DNA from: Camellia lanceoleosa
Lineage: Eukaryota; Streptophyta; Magnoliopsida; Ericales; Theaceae
Assembly (NCBI GenBank): GCA_025200525.1
Contig: CM045762.1
Location: forward strand, 76,071,217-76,135,216
Reading direction: 5' to 3'
DNA length: 64,000 bases
This document shows, piece after piece, positions 46,540 to 58,650 of this stretch; within the stretch, counting starts at the first letter, position 1, and every line of letters starts with the position of its first letter. The notes below the pieces were generated by a model, which saw only the letters and a program-made list of their open reading frames with translations, was not told the DNA's origin and did not search any database. The position numbers were made by a program, and so were the translations under genes.

Positions 46540-48135
46540 GCAATTTTCAGTGCGGTGCCCCTTTTCTTTATGGAAGGTGCACTATGACCTTTCGTCGTAG
46601 TCCTTCTGAGCCTCTCCTAGCTTAGCAGGCCATCTGACGAAAGGTTCATCGCGTATCTCGCTTAGAATCCGATAGATTGGTTTTTTGAATATCGTGGTTA
46701 TGGCAGTGCAGACTCTCAACCATCTTTTATCCTGGTCCTCTCCTTTGTCTTGCCTGCCTCGTCCGTTTCTGTTCGGACGGTCTAGCATGTTGACCTTTGC
46801 TGAGGCCTTTTTCTCTGGTACTACAGTCGTGCCAGATTTTGTTTTGGCACGTGCGCCATCCTCCTCCACCCTGATGTGCTGATGTACTCTTTCTATCAAG
46901 GCTTCCATGGTGAGGGGCGGTGTCATGGTGATTGAATCCCTTAGTCTGTTCCCGATTAGGAGGCCTCTTTTGTACTGTGCAATGGCTAGATTGGTGGGGC
47001 AATCCCCAATCTGGTTGAAGGTCTCCCAGTAGCGACTATTGTAGGATCTAAGTGTCTCCTTGTCGCCCATGTCAATGGAGAGAAGTTGGTCGATCTCCAC
47101 TGGCGTTTTGGTGTTCGTTCTGAACCTTGTTACGAACGCCTCTGCTAATTGCGCCCAGGAGGCTATGCTGTCTTCTGGAAGTTTTTCGAACCAAGTCAGG
47201 CCTAGGTCGCCAAGGCTTGATGGGAAGAGGATGCACATTAAAGCCTCGTTGCGTTGATATACCGCCATAACCTGGCGGAAGTGGCTTAGGTGCATGTAGG
47301 GGTCTGTCTTCCCCTCGTAGGTGGTAAATTTGGGCTGAAGGAAGCCTGAAGGTAGGGGCGCGTTTTCAATTACCGGAACGAACTGCGAGGTCTGCAGCCT
47401 CGCTAATGCTTTGTCCGTTGGTTCCTAGGCAGGGTGCGGTATTGGCATTCCGACCTCGACGCTTTCATGCGTCTGAGGAGCCAATCGCTGCAAGGCAGAA
47501 ACTCTGCGTGGGTCGCGCGCCCTGGCATCCTTCTTCCATCGTGCCTTTTCCTCTAGCATGGTTCGTAAGTCGGACGATCTAGGCAACTCCGTTTGCCTAG
47601 ATGATGTCTAGTGTGTGCGTGAGGGCCGATAGATGCTTCCTTCCGTGTATGACCTCTCAGATCGCGTCCTCTCAGAACTGGGGTGACGAGTTCTGGAAGT
47701 CCTGGATTGTGTATCGCCTGTCCTGAGGCTTCTACTTTCCACTTGAGATGGTGTGGTACGTCTACTACGATTTTCCGAGTGGCGAGGGGGCGTCTTGCTT
47801 TTGCGCCCCTCTCCTGTCGCCACTCCTTTTCCCTTCATCTGGTGCTTCATGGATTCCATATCCGTCGCCATCCGTCGTATCAATTCGTCTTGCTCCTTCA
47901 CACGGTCCTCCAGAGTTTAGAGATCAATCCCCCGCCTTTGTCTCTCAAGACTTTGTGAACGAGAGTGATGGGGGCTATTAGTCTGCCTTCTCCCCCTTGC
48001 ATCCCTCCTGGGATTCTGTCGCTGTGGTTCCAGGTCTGCCATAGGAGGGATAAAAGGTAGACCTTCGCACCTCGCACCCCTCTCTGGTGTTTGTCCATCA
48101 ATGGCGGACTGTGGTAGATCTTCGTTCTGTGCCAT
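46540..48135 (-). pseudogene. Gag of the gypsy element
   Basis: Starts at ATG 48135, about 50 bp inside the primer-binding site. The N-terminal part is Arg/Ser/Glu-rich and probably disordered. The retrotransposon Gag core covers about 46900-47320 (LGLTWFEKLPEDSI, QYKRGLL). A zinc-knuckle-like CTFHKEKGHRTENC closes the region at 46540-46581. One frame throughout, with stops at 47917, 47608, 47425 and 46582. Gag would coat the element RNA. Confidence 0.88.
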
Positions 48136-48186
48136 TGATTCTAAAGAGGAAGAGTTTGATCAAGAGGTTTTGTTCTTGTCTGATTT

Positions 48187-48205
48187 TCCCACAAACAGCA
48201 CCAAT
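48187..48205 (-). other. Primer-binding site of the gypsy element
   Basis: Immediately inside the 5' LTR the minus strand reads attggtgctgtttgtggga, similar to the attggcgccg-tctgtggg class of plant gypsy primer-binding sites. Confidence 0.65.
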
Positions 48206-48882
48206 TGTACGGGAAAGAAATAAACCTTCTCGTATAATCTTGTTGATCAAGTTTGCACTCCTCCGTACGTCGTCGCTTTACTCCCTGAAAATACAAACGT
48301 GAGCTAGCCGGCGGGTGTGTGCCGAAAACCTCTCCGATGCCTAAGTCAGCAAAATAGACAAGTAGACAAAAGCTCTGTGTATTCAGAAATCAAAGTTGTG
48401 TTACCTCTTCATAGATGATGTTGTGAGTTTTTATAGGTTCCGTGTGGCACAATCTTAGTAGGACTCTTACTCCTCCACGTAGAGTCCTCCTAGGATTCAT
48501 ACTCCTAAAAGATAATGCTTATCCTTTATCACCCCCCTCACTACTTAAACCAAGTGAGATGGTTTTACCATGGCCGGATTCCAATATGACCGAAGTAAGC
48601 ATGGCTATGCTAAGCTGCAGAATAGACTGAACTATACTTAGTTCGGTTCTTCCTTTTACTGCTCTTACTTCGGTTCTAATTGTACAAACCGTGCTAATAA
48701 TTTCCTATGCTTGACCGAGCTAGTTTGTGCTACGCCGTGACTGGACTAACTCTGAGTGTGGTAACCTGGCGACCGAGTTATCCGCAGTACTCTCCTGGGC
48801 CGAGATAACGAGAGGTTTTCTGGGACCGGTCTAACTCAAGGCCGTCTGAGACCGGACTAAGGTCAAGGCCTTGGGACCGGTC
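48206..48882 (-). repeat. 5' LTR of the gypsy element, truncated
   Basis: Matches the 3' LTR from TGTACGGGAAAG to ggaccggtc, then breaks and joins the duplicated host segment at 48883. By the inferred 3' LTR length about a third (the U3 side) is missing, so the promoter region and outer end are lost. Confidence 0.85.
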
Positions 48883-49226
48883 CAAAGAAAACAACAATAT
48901 ACAACTCGCCAGCCAAAGCTTTTAAGATATACTGCTACACTTTAGAGTTCCAAGGATTTGATGGGTGAAGTGGTGAAGGCTATCTCATGTCTGCTACACT
49001 TGAGAGTTCCTTCAACTATAATCTTGCAATCTCAATTTATATATATAGAAACACATATACAGTATTTCTGTATGTTTTAGATTCTCAAACAACAGGTATG
49101 TTTTTTTTCTTCTTCTTTTGATGTGTGTTCTTCTTTTTTTCCTCCTTGTGAAAAAAATTTGCTCACCACATGTTCGATTATATGTTCTATTTTTTTGCCC
49201 TTTTTGATTTCGTATAATTTGCTACC
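48883..49226. repeat. 344-bp host segment, right copy
   Basis: A copy of 32376-32719 joined directly to the broken LTR. It continues without interruption into host sequence at 49227. Confidence 0.9.
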
Positions 49227-50924
49227 AATTGGTGTCTATGGTATCATTCTTTGTATACTTTTTCCATTCATGTGAAATCAATTCTTTGATTGTGCCATTC
49301 ATGTCGTCTTCTTGCTCTCTTCCATTTTTTTGCTACTACTTAATCATTTGTCTGCATAATTTTGCCATTCATGTTAAATGCTTTTGATTGAGTTGGAGAC
49401 AGTTATGAAATTTTACACAATCATGAAATGGCCATGTTGTTTTGCAGGCAAGGAACCATTGGTCATCATACACACTACAACAAATGTGGCATGCTCTCAT
49501 CTGTTTGTTATTTTTATCTCCAATCAGAAGAAACAGGTATGTAACTTCATATTTTTCTTATGAGTATTTGTTGTCTTCCAGTAGATTCTTGTGGTTCCAT
49601 GATAAATTCATCATTCCCATAAATTGCTGCTTGCGTGAATTTATAATTCTCAATGCTCCATTTGGTGGTGCAAAATATAAAAAAATCCAAAATCAATATA
49701 TGAGCTGGCATATACCAATTACATTCTTCAACAAATTTAAAAGCTAATATGAATACAAAAAAAAATTGAAAAACGTGAATATATCTAATTGAAAGGGAAA
49801 GCAAGTAACGATAATGGCCAGTTATAAAAGAATTTAGCAATAGCTCTAGCATTGACACTAATTGGTACTCAGAGAAAAATAGTACAAGCAAGAAAGTAGA
49901 CAAGCATGAAATCTCCAATAACGGCCATCACCTAGGCAGAAAAGGAATTAAAAAATTAATGCTAAAAGTTATACATATTCAAAATACAAAGCCATACAGA
50001 TTGACTACTGAGTCTAAAAAGTAAATATTTCACAGGAAAACAACATATTTCTTTATAATACATCCTGAATTTTTAATAAAGTCCAAATTCAAACCAAAAC
50101 AAAACCACAATGTCAAAATCATGGTGCTAATGTGTTTTTTGTATTTTATGTTTCCAAAAGAATAAGACTTCTAAAAACCAGCACAACTTAACTTAAAACT
50201 TAAAAAATCCAATACTCTTTCCTTGTCATTAACTTTGTTAACAACAAAATAAGCGAAAATAATTGACAATTAATTATCTAAAATCCTAATAAGCTCTAAA
50301 ATAAACAATTGCATTCTTAACTATCTATTTGTTAGACAAGTAAAGCAACATACCAACACTAAAGAATTTTAAACTTATTCCCATGAATTTAATTTTTTTA
50401 TAAGATAATTTCTTCATTCGAATTGAAATTCATTTTTGATTCGATTCCTATATTCTTTCTAAATGAACTGACTAATGACATCATTACAAATGAGATGGGA
50501 TTATTAACAATTCACAAATAAAAGTAAATAAGACTTAACTTTTTGCCAAATTTTGTTATTAACCAAACAGATCTCATAATCTGAAGTACAATTCATAATG
50601 TTAGTTACATTGCAAACATAATCTAAGGCACATAAATTTTACCTTCTAACCACTCAATGACTACATTATTATACAAATTATTTCTATTATCCATTTTACA
50701 TGGGTTTTCCTTTTTTGCATAGAAAATAAGATGTCACACAATCATTGCCGAACAAATTTGTGACACCATCTACATTGCCTACGCGGAAGCAAGTTAGTTA
50801 CATCCTTGGCTCTTAAAAATTAACTTTTACTATTTTTTCCCCCCTATAGTTTAACTACAACTTTTGTCATTCTTTCACAGTTTACCTAACCCCACATATC
50901 ACAATTCCTCACAGAACCCTCAAC
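49227..50924. other. Non-coding, no gene recognised
   Basis: AT-rich continuation of the Helitron-derived block. Short frames (49378-49563, 49442-49747) show no domain character. Confidence 0.5.
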
Positions 50925-51812
50925 ATGGATAACACCAACTACACACCCTTCAACATGAATACAATGTATGATTCACTACCTAACTACGACAACACCCAAT
51001 ATTACAACCATGACTACATCTCACAAACTAAAAATTACCACACATATTACTCCAACACCCATCTCCCACATACCCAACCAACCACTTATATACCTTTAAC
51101 CAATTATAACTATTACTCAAACATACCTACAACATCTTACTCAAACCCATACCATTATTATAATTTTGAAACCTATTACACTTCGCCCAACATGACTATC
51201 CATACATTTGAAAATACTAACGACCACCTATTACCCCAAATTTACTCGTCACATGAAAAATTCACTACAACATCTACCCACTTCACTGAACACCCATAGC
51301 TTATATATTGGCAACCACAAAAAGAAAGATGGCTCAAATTAAATTTTGACGGTGGAACCTACTCGAACAAAGAAGTTCCACAAGAAGTAGATGCTATTTG
51401 CACAAGAATATTTTGAAACCACCAAGGAATTTGCATTTATGCTTTCAGAGACACAATACCAATGAAATCTACAGAATATGTTCAAGCATCAGCTTTATGT
51501 CGTGGATTACAAATTGCAACAAAAAATGAATGGCCAAAAATATGGGCAGAAGGTGATGCAAAATTCTTAATCGAAACAATTCTTCACTATATACAAAGAG
51601 ATTATTGCAGCACCATATAGAAACTCATAGGCAACATCCGAAAAAGAAGACAAAATTTCGAAGATTGCAAAATCACCTTCATTCTTAGAGAAGACAACTG
51701 TGCAGTAGGCACACTGTGCAACCACATTAAAGAAAAATATGGCAACTTCAAATATGATGACAAAATTTTACCATGCAAAATTAAAAATATTGTACAGCAA
51801 AAAAGACAATGA
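50925..51812 (+). pseudogene. Tyr/Asn/Thr-rich leader fused to RNase H-like (RVT_3) domain
   Basis: One frame from ATG 50925 to TGA 51810, interrupted by TAG 51297, TGA 51414 and TAG 51618. The first 124 codons are low-complexity and rich in Tyr, Asn, Thr and His. The second part has the RNase H-like pattern LNFDGGTYSN, GICIYAF, SALCRGLQIA and WAEGDAKFLIETI, resembling the plant RVT_3 family. Such domains cleave RNA-DNA hybrids, but activity here is unproven. It is the last gene before the Helitron 3' end. The RNase H part recurs at 62365-63227 with two of the three stops shared. Confidence 0.7.
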
Positions 51813-52370
51813 TGTATCTATACACATTGTACATAATCACTCTAACACAAAGTACCTCTTTTTCTTCTTACTTTTTGTAAACAAATCCCCGTTGTACATA
51901 TCTACTATAATGTATGAATTCAGTTCTTTTCAATTGCTAAAAAAATTTGATTACTATGAATTTCAATATAAAGATTCTATACTTATTTAATACCATACAA
52001 ACACGACTCGACCAAATTAATTAAATTTCTCTTTAATTTCACTCATTTCACGAAATATACCTTCTATTTCAAAATATTGAAACATTTCGAAATAAATAAA
52101 TTAAAATTTTTATTTTAAGTCCAATATTTGTTGGAATTGATCATTTAGGTCCAGATAGATCATATCTTGTAAATTATTTTCACAAATATTATATTCACCC
52201 ATATTATCTGCAAATAAAAAAAAGAAAACATCATAACTACATTACGAACTTGAAAAGAGATTTGTAAAGAGAAAGAAAAAAGAAAAAGAAAAAAAGAAGT
52301 GAAATGTGTATAAAACATAACTATTTTTCACCTATAATTTAAAAATATTTACATCCAAACTATAATGCGA
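51813..52370. other. 3' non-coding part of the Helitron-derived block
   Basis: AT-rich; 51813-51990 is still shared with 63050-63227. No other feature seen. Confidence 0.5.
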
Positions 52371-52404
52371 CCCCCACGCACGAAGCACGTAGGGGGCCAA
52401 CTAG
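52371..52404 (+). other. Helitron-type 3' terminus
   Basis: cccccacg ... cgtaggggg forms an 8-bp stem with one bulged base, followed by ccaa and CTAG, then T. Such GC-rich hairpins before CTAGT are characteristic of plant Helitron 3' ends. It differs from the terminus at 22054, so it is a separate family. Confidence 0.75.
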
Positions 52405-52543
52405 TTATATTTAAATAAATTTATATTTGACATAGTAATTTTTTATTTAATATTTAATTTTTTTTTATATTTATTGCTACAATTAAGATAGATGAAGCTG
52501 AATTTACTGTCTTTACTATTGAGATACTTTTGGCGAAGGAAGT

Positions 52544-55500
52544 TGTAGACACCCTATTTTGATCGCCTTTAAGACTTGGGCGCTTCATTTTGAACACTCG
52601 ATGATAAAATGTTATGCTATGCAATCATTCGATTTCTTCAACAAAAGGATTTGGTTTCAAGTTTTAAAACCTAAACCTTGCACCCCCTTTTGACCAAAAC
52701 CTTTTTCTTTTTTTTTTTTCTAGCCTAACCACTAAGAGAATAGTTGGCCAGCAGATGGCCAGCATGTCATTTTCAGTAGGCCGGCCGTACATCCTCATAG
52801 TCGGCCGACCATGTTTAGCGTTGGCAGATATTTTGTAGCAGTCATCTGCTCCCATGCACATGCTTTAGTCCAACTATCTTTGATACAAATATTTCCAACG
52901 TGAGGAGTTGTTTTTCTATAAATACAAGACTTCTCCCCCTACATGGTTTGGGGTTAGAAAAATTCTCTAAGAGCCTATAGCTTGTACAACACACCTCTCT
53001 CCTCTCTTGCAATATACATACACAATACATACACCTTATAAGCTAAAACTTGAAGCTTTTGCTGAGGTTCTTGAACACAATTTCAACTCCTTGAGAGTGC
53101 TTAGCTTTTGGTTTGTGAACTAAGAAGAACATCCTCTCTTTCAAGAGGTGATCTTTGAACTCTTCAACCATCTTTTCTCTCTCTTTTTCTTGTACTTTCA
53201 TACCGATTTCAGAGTTGTTTTTAAGCTTAAAATGTGATTAAAACCTCACAAAAAGAGGAGGGATTAGCCATCATTCCTTAGGCCTTGTTCCATAGCTTGT
53301 TGCTTTGCCTTTTTTACTTTGTTTCTTTTGATTTTAGCCACTGTTTTCTTAAGTTTAGAGGCTGTTTAATGTGACTATTTAATTTATGCTTTGAATATCA
53401 TACTTGTGTTGCTGTAAATCCTCATGGGTTTCGTGTATAGACTATAGCCACTAATTCATTTGAGTTGATAGTTTTCCTTTCTATAGCTTTCATGTATATA
53501 TCCATGTCATTATAATCATCTACTTTTCATTCACACTTTGCAACCTCACTCATTTCTTTGTTTCTTTTGATTGAGGGTTGTATCAACCAAAAGATTTTCG
53601 CTCACGGCATAAGAAAGGGGTTCCACGTACTAAATGGTTTAACCTTTTCGGAGGTTCATTATCAGGGCATCACGTCTTTCTTATGCTAAGTGAAATCTCT
53701 TGTTGGATACCTCATTTTATTGCCGGTGCATTAGTTCTAAGGGACTAATTTTCTATTTAGATCCTTGGAAATCATAAAGGAAAGATTCATTATAGCTCAT
53801 TATCAGGTTTGGATTTGGAGTCATTATCGTTCATTTCGGATTTGACTCTGAATTCATTATCGCTTGTAAATGGGTTTGATTCTTTCTTTGTAGTTCTTCC
53901 ATAGAAAAAGGCTCAAAGAGTTCATTTCTCAGGTCAAGTCATGCTTGCTAATCTTTATTGATTTGGACTTAGTGGACGTAATCATTACCATTGGACAAAA
54001 AGGATGAAAATATAAGAAAATGGAAAGGTAAAGTAAAAAGGCTAATAAAATCAGAGTAAGAAAGAGGTAAAAAGATAATAAAAATTGGTTAGGTTTAGTC
54101 GAACGTCATACTGAACCTATTGCTTCTAGAATTATTACATACTATTGCAGTGATGTTCAATGATTCATGAGGCGAGTCTAGCCCCTCCCTTAAGATAACT
54201 CCATGATAGGGAGGAGGTAAAGTTTGTCTTTTGTTGCGTTTATTAAACTCTTGTCCTATCGCTTCTAAGATCATCACCTAACAAATTTGTGATGATTGAT
54301 GATTTGAGAATTGAATCTACTTCTCCCTTGATCATCTTCATGATAGGGAAGGGCAGAGAGAGCCGATCATTATGCTGTACAGCCGACCATCTAATCAGGT
54401 CGGCCGGCCACTCATTTTATACGACAGTGGTATTTTTACAACATAACAGAGTAGATCTTGTGGCCAAAACAGAACAATTTTCTGACTGTAAATAGAGCAG
54501 GTTTTGGCAGCAAACAGAGAGGTTTCCAGAGGGTGTTCTCGATTGCATACATGCGGTTCCTCACCTCCCGTTCAAGTCCCCTTTAGATTAGCAACTTTGA
54601 TTTGTATATGTAATTAATTAGTTGTTGTGCTTTCATTCAGACTTGTAATAATTAGTTAATTAATTAGTTTATTCATTTGTGTTTGTAATAATCATTCAGA
54701 CCATCTTGTGCGAGGGCAAATTTGTAATATTTGTATGTCTTCCAACCCCTATTTCTTTCTCCCTTTTATTTACATGCTTACCATGGTAGTATCATGTTCT
54801 CGTTTCATATCATTACCATGCTTTTTATCCACTTTTGCATAGATTAAGGTTCGGTTCATTATTTTGAATATCATTGTCATTTCCTACCTTCTTGAATACA
54901 TGCGTTACCGCATACTTTGAGTTAATCCATATGACATGTTAATAAGTCGAATCCAATAGTTGCATTCTTGTATGCATTGCACTAGTCATGTGCATTGTTA
55001 GGGTCATGCATTTTTCTAATTGCTTTCTTTTTCTTTGGCTTACCTCGGAGTACTAGGTGAGCATTTTTTTACTTTAGCATAATCATGTGTATGATTGTTA
55101 CCATGCTTACCATCTTACCATGAGGCTACGTACTTACTCAAAATAAACTGTTTGAATGCCTGTGGATGAAGGCTATTTTACTTGCATTGGGGATGATTTT
55201 GATCAAATGTATGTGCGAGCTCATTTCTTTCTTTTTTTTAGTTGTGTGCACTCAAAACTCTTTTAAAAATCACATAAAATCAAGTCATTTCCAAAGCAAG
55301 CGAAATAGTCTATACTTGTATGCCTCACATAGTAAGTTAGTATATTAAATAATCAGAACAAAAGCATATAATGTTGATAAAATTCACATCATGATTAGTA
55401 AAGGTTGATCTTTGATCGGGTACGTGGGGTACTCAATTCATGACATTCCCCTCTCATACCTAAGTTCCTGAGCCGAGACACTGTAGTTATGACGGACAAG

Positions 55501-55762
55501 TGGCCTTTGTCACGAGTTACGGGTTTCTTAAAATTTTCAAAAATATTAAGGTGGTGACTCTGAAATCTGGCAATGCAGTTCGTTTTTGACATCTTTGATG
55601 ATTAATGGATTTTCTAAGATTTGTCGGATTTGGACTCTCATTCATTTTTCTGTTTCACATTGCACTTGTGAAACCAGATTTAGAACCACGGGAGTCTGAA
55701 TTGTAGGGCTATCGTATTTGAGGAGACTAAACCCCTCTGAGGAGCACGAAAAATCAGTTACA
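52544..55762 (+). mobile_element. Solo LTR, 3.2 kb, related to the giant LTR at 38920-43460
   Basis: Starts TGTAGACACCCTATTTTG and appears to end aaatcagttaca. Both the start and the last 400 bp are homologous to the nested LTR (opposite strand); shared landmarks include ggtggcctttgtcacgagtt-like and aggtggtgactctg-like stretches near 55500-55560. Putative duplications are gaagt (52539-52543) and aaagc (55763-55767), which agree at three of five bases, so the end is provisional. It contains ggccggcc/tcggccgac motifs (52780-52810, 54400). No coding region. Confidence 0.65.
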
Positions 55763-57359
55763 AAAGCTTTTTATTTTGTTTGATCTTTAGATAATAAGAT
55801 TTGTTTTTCTCAACAAATAATGTTTTATTTAGGGCTCTATAGACAAGATGAAATTTTAAATAATTTTTTTCTTTTACATGCCTTTATATAATGTGAATTT
55901 TTTTTTTTCTCTTTTTTTTTTTGGTTGGGCCTTTAGGCACATAGATTTTTTTTGTGGGTTCCCTTTACAACAATTGAAAAGAGAAAATTTGAGACAATGA
56001 AAAAATTGCACTCGCCTAAGTGGCCAAAAGCAAGTGTGCCCTTGTGTTGAGTCATGAAAATTAATGTGTAGTGATAGATGAATATTTTAAAGGACACCAA
56101 CAAATTGTTCTCATCTGGGCTTGGGATAAACCAAATAATGAGTTTGGGCCTTTTGGATCAATGAACATGTTTTTTTTAGATTGACAATATCGGCCGAAGC
56201 CCATAATTACCATTTTACCATTTTTTTCAATCAAATTGCTTCAAAAATATCACACCACTATCCCAGTTGCATCATGACTCTAGAGACTTGACTTTATTTT
56301 TTCCCTCATGTAAAATCAATTGAAAGTTTTCAATTTCATCATCTCAATAAGTTGAGCTCCAATTTTGTGTAAGACTCATCCATCATCTTGAATGGGGGCC
56401 ATTAAGAAAAACTGGAAGCCACCAACATACTTATGTTATTGCTATATCAGCATTACAATTTCTTGCTTTTCAGCTAAGAAGTAAACACAATTTCTTACTT
56501 TTTGGAATGTTCATGTCACACACTGATACTAATTCAACATTACATATATATATATATATCAAGCATTTGTTTGTACTAGTTTCTCTGTCGTTTATTCGAA
56601 TCATACGATTAGAAAGTGTCGCTTGATTCTCGAATTTATACTTTTGAAGTGAGCCTAAAGAACCCTGCCTAGTATACAATTCCTAATTATCAAAACTAAA
56701 AACTAAAAAAATACAACCAAATTGGTGTCGTATTAGTACTTTTAGAAATATTTTTAGTCTTGGGTAAATTTCAAACACTTGTAAGATGTAAGATATACAT
56801 GTCCATAACTTAAATACAAAAATAAAAACATTATGTTCAAAAAAAAAATCTCAAAGAATACAATAAAAGAAAATTAATGTAAATTTATACATATTATCTA
56901 AGATTTTAACTTAATGTGATTAATATAGTTCATTATTTATTTATTTTTGTAAAAATACTAGTTAAAAGTGTGGAATGGATAGCTCAATCATTTATGAAAA
57001 TGTTTAGGAACATAAAATGACTAAATCAAATACAATCCTTTCAAATGAATTAAGTCTCACCTCTTTATGGATTCTACACTTGTAAGAAAAGACTGTGTCT
57101 ATTTATGTGATTAGTTTCTATGTAACTCTCTCGTATAAATTGAGTCTCACCTCTTTATAAGTCTATACTTATGTGAGGATGTTATGTTTATTTATGTGAT
57201 TATATCATTAAGAAATAATAAGTTTTTATGTTAATTTATGTGATTAGTTTTTAAGTAAATAGAAAACTGTTTATTTATCAATGATATTAATTATTAGCCT
57301 TGGTGCACCTTCTTACTTTTGTCCCAAGTATAATAGAGGAGAATGAAACTCGAAACTAA
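55763..57359. other. Non-coding
   Basis: AT-rich intergenic DNA. It contains a short (AT)n tract (about 56546-56560) and a diverged direct repeat (taagtctcacctctttat at about 57051 and 57141). No gene recognised. Confidence 0.5.
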
Positions 57360-57491
57360 GGCTTGGTTTGGGAACAGGCTATTTTAGTAACATTTTGACT
57401 TTTTACGAAAAGGTGTGCAGAAAAGTAGAGAGGTGATGTGATGTGTTTTAGTTGACTTTTTGACTATTTTAGCCACTTTCCAAACATAGCT
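57360..57491. mobile_element. MITE, about 132 bp, same family as 274-494
   Basis: The left end ggcttggtttgggaacaggct shares tttgggaacaggct with the element at 274. The right end ccaaacatagc is its inverted counterpart. TAA flanks both sides. The interior gtaacattttgactttt is also shared. Confidence 0.75.
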
Positions 57492-57653
57492 TAAATAAAG
57501 AAAACACTACAACTTGAGTAATTCCCTTTAATTTGTATAAATTGTTACATATTAATCCCTCATGTTTTTTAAAATTATTATTCTATGTTTTTTATTATAT
57601 TTTTAATAAAAATTTTACACATAATATATAATGTGTAATTTTCACATAGAGAA

Positions 57654-58000
57654 ATGATTTTTCCCCCGAAAAATCATTCCCCTGAATCTCCCGTTTTTTT
57701 TCTTCTCTCGTTTACATCTGAAGAGGGGGAAGGCGAGAGAGAGAGAGGAGAGAGAGAGAGGACCCTCCATTCTGCCGATCACCCAGCCGATCGTCGGAGA
57801 GAGAGAGGGAGAAAGAGAGAGGAGTGGAGAGAGGGAAACAGAGAGAGAGAGGCCCCTCCATTCTACCGATCACCCAGCTGATCGTCGCAGCTCGCCTGAC
57901 CAATCGTCGCAGCTCGTCCGCCTCTACCTCCGCCCGACCGCCGTCTGCCTCTTTCTTCTTCTTCCCTTCTTCTACTTCTTCTCTGATTGAACATAAAAAA
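57654..58000. repeat. GA-rich tract with an imperfect ~83-bp duplication
   Basis: The motif cctccattctgccgatcacccag recurs (57762 and 57853) within GA-rich sequence, followed by CT/TC-rich sequence. Long open frames on both strands here reflect base composition. It could be a promoter or 5' leader, but no gene is attached. Confidence 0.5.
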
Positions 58001-58012
58001 TAATAATAATAA

Positions 58013-58043
<31 letters not shown>

Positions 58044-58053
58044 AATAATAATA
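58001..58053. repeat. (AAT)n/(AAAT)n microsatellite
   Basis: A run of taa and aaat units. Confidence 0.9.
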
Positions 58054-58066
58054 ATTCAAAACTACG

Positions 58067-58080
58067 AAACGACGTCGTTT
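58067..58080. promoter_or_regulatory. Palindrome AAACGACGTCGTTT
   Basis: A perfect 14-bp palindrome with an ACGT core. This motif is common in plant promoters, but no gene is evident nearby. Confidence 0.35.
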
Positions 58081-58160
58081 TTTAATTCGGGGAGGATTCA
58101 GAAAGCCTCCATTCGAGCTACAATCACTTCTCTTTTCACATAACATGTCTTAATTATATC

Positions 58161-58650
58161 TTTAAAAAATAATGATGTCAATCATATCTGTATGGTAATC
58201 CATACTTTTAAACTTTTTAAATTTTCATTATAATTTGAAATGATGGCTATGATATGTAATGACTGCAATCATAATAAATGACCTGTCCAAACTTTGGAAA
58301 AATGATTTAATATTATAAATATATTTGGACCGTCAATTTATGTGGTTCACACTTGGACAAATTTAAATCTTAAAAATGTTATCTAAAAATCAATATCAAG
58401 AATATTTAAAAAATAATGGTGTCAATCATGTCTGTATGGTAATCCATACTTCTAAATTTTTTAAATTTTCATTATAATTTGAAACGATGGCTATGATATG
58501 TAATGACTGCAATCATAATAAATGACCTGTCCAAACTTTGGAAAAATGCTTTATTAATATTATAAATATATTGAAACCGTCAATTTATGTGGTTCACACA
58601 CATGGACAAATTTAAATCTTAAAAATGATATTTAGGAATCAATTTCAAGA
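58161..58650. repeat. 244-bp tandem duplication
   Basis: The unit beginning tttaaaaaataatgatgtca (58161) repeats at 58405. Shared blocks include tgatatgtaatgactgcaatc and gtcaatttatgtggttcaca. Non-coding. Confidence 0.9.

Larger units (their letters stand above)
32720..48882 (-). mobile_element. Tat-lineage Ty3/gypsy retrotransposon with nested solo LTR and truncated 5' LTR
   Basis: Minus-strand order: truncated 5' LTR (48206-48882), primer-binding site, gag, protease, reverse transcriptase, RNase H, a second archaeal-type RNase H, integrase, tandem arrays, an antisense extra ORF, 3' LTR (from 32720). The dual RNase H and an antisense ORF downstream of pol mark the Tat lineage. The LTRs differ at about 22 sites over roughly 675 bp. 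gag-pol is in a single frame with at least six stops and two frameshifts, so this copy is dead. A 4.5-kb solo LTR interrupts it between RNase H and integrase. Confidence 0.9.
26190..52404 (+). mobile_element. Second Helitron-derived block (helicase, RPA, RNase H-like gene, 3' end), split by a gypsy insertion
   Basis: Plus-strand helicase and RPA1-like pseudogenes (26190-30120), an RNase H-like pseudogene (50925-51812) and a Helitron-type 3' terminus (52371-52404) lie in the same orientation. They are separated by the minus-strand gypsy element at 32720-48882. RPA-like genes are known cargo of plant Helitrons. That all parts belong to one element is inference. The 5' end was not found and the Rep domain is missing. 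Confidence 0.5.

Noticed and set aside
57712..58146. 144-codon minus-strand frame
   Set aside because: Lies in GA/CT-rich and taaa microsatellite DNA; the peptide is low complexity with runs of Tyr/Phe and no domain.
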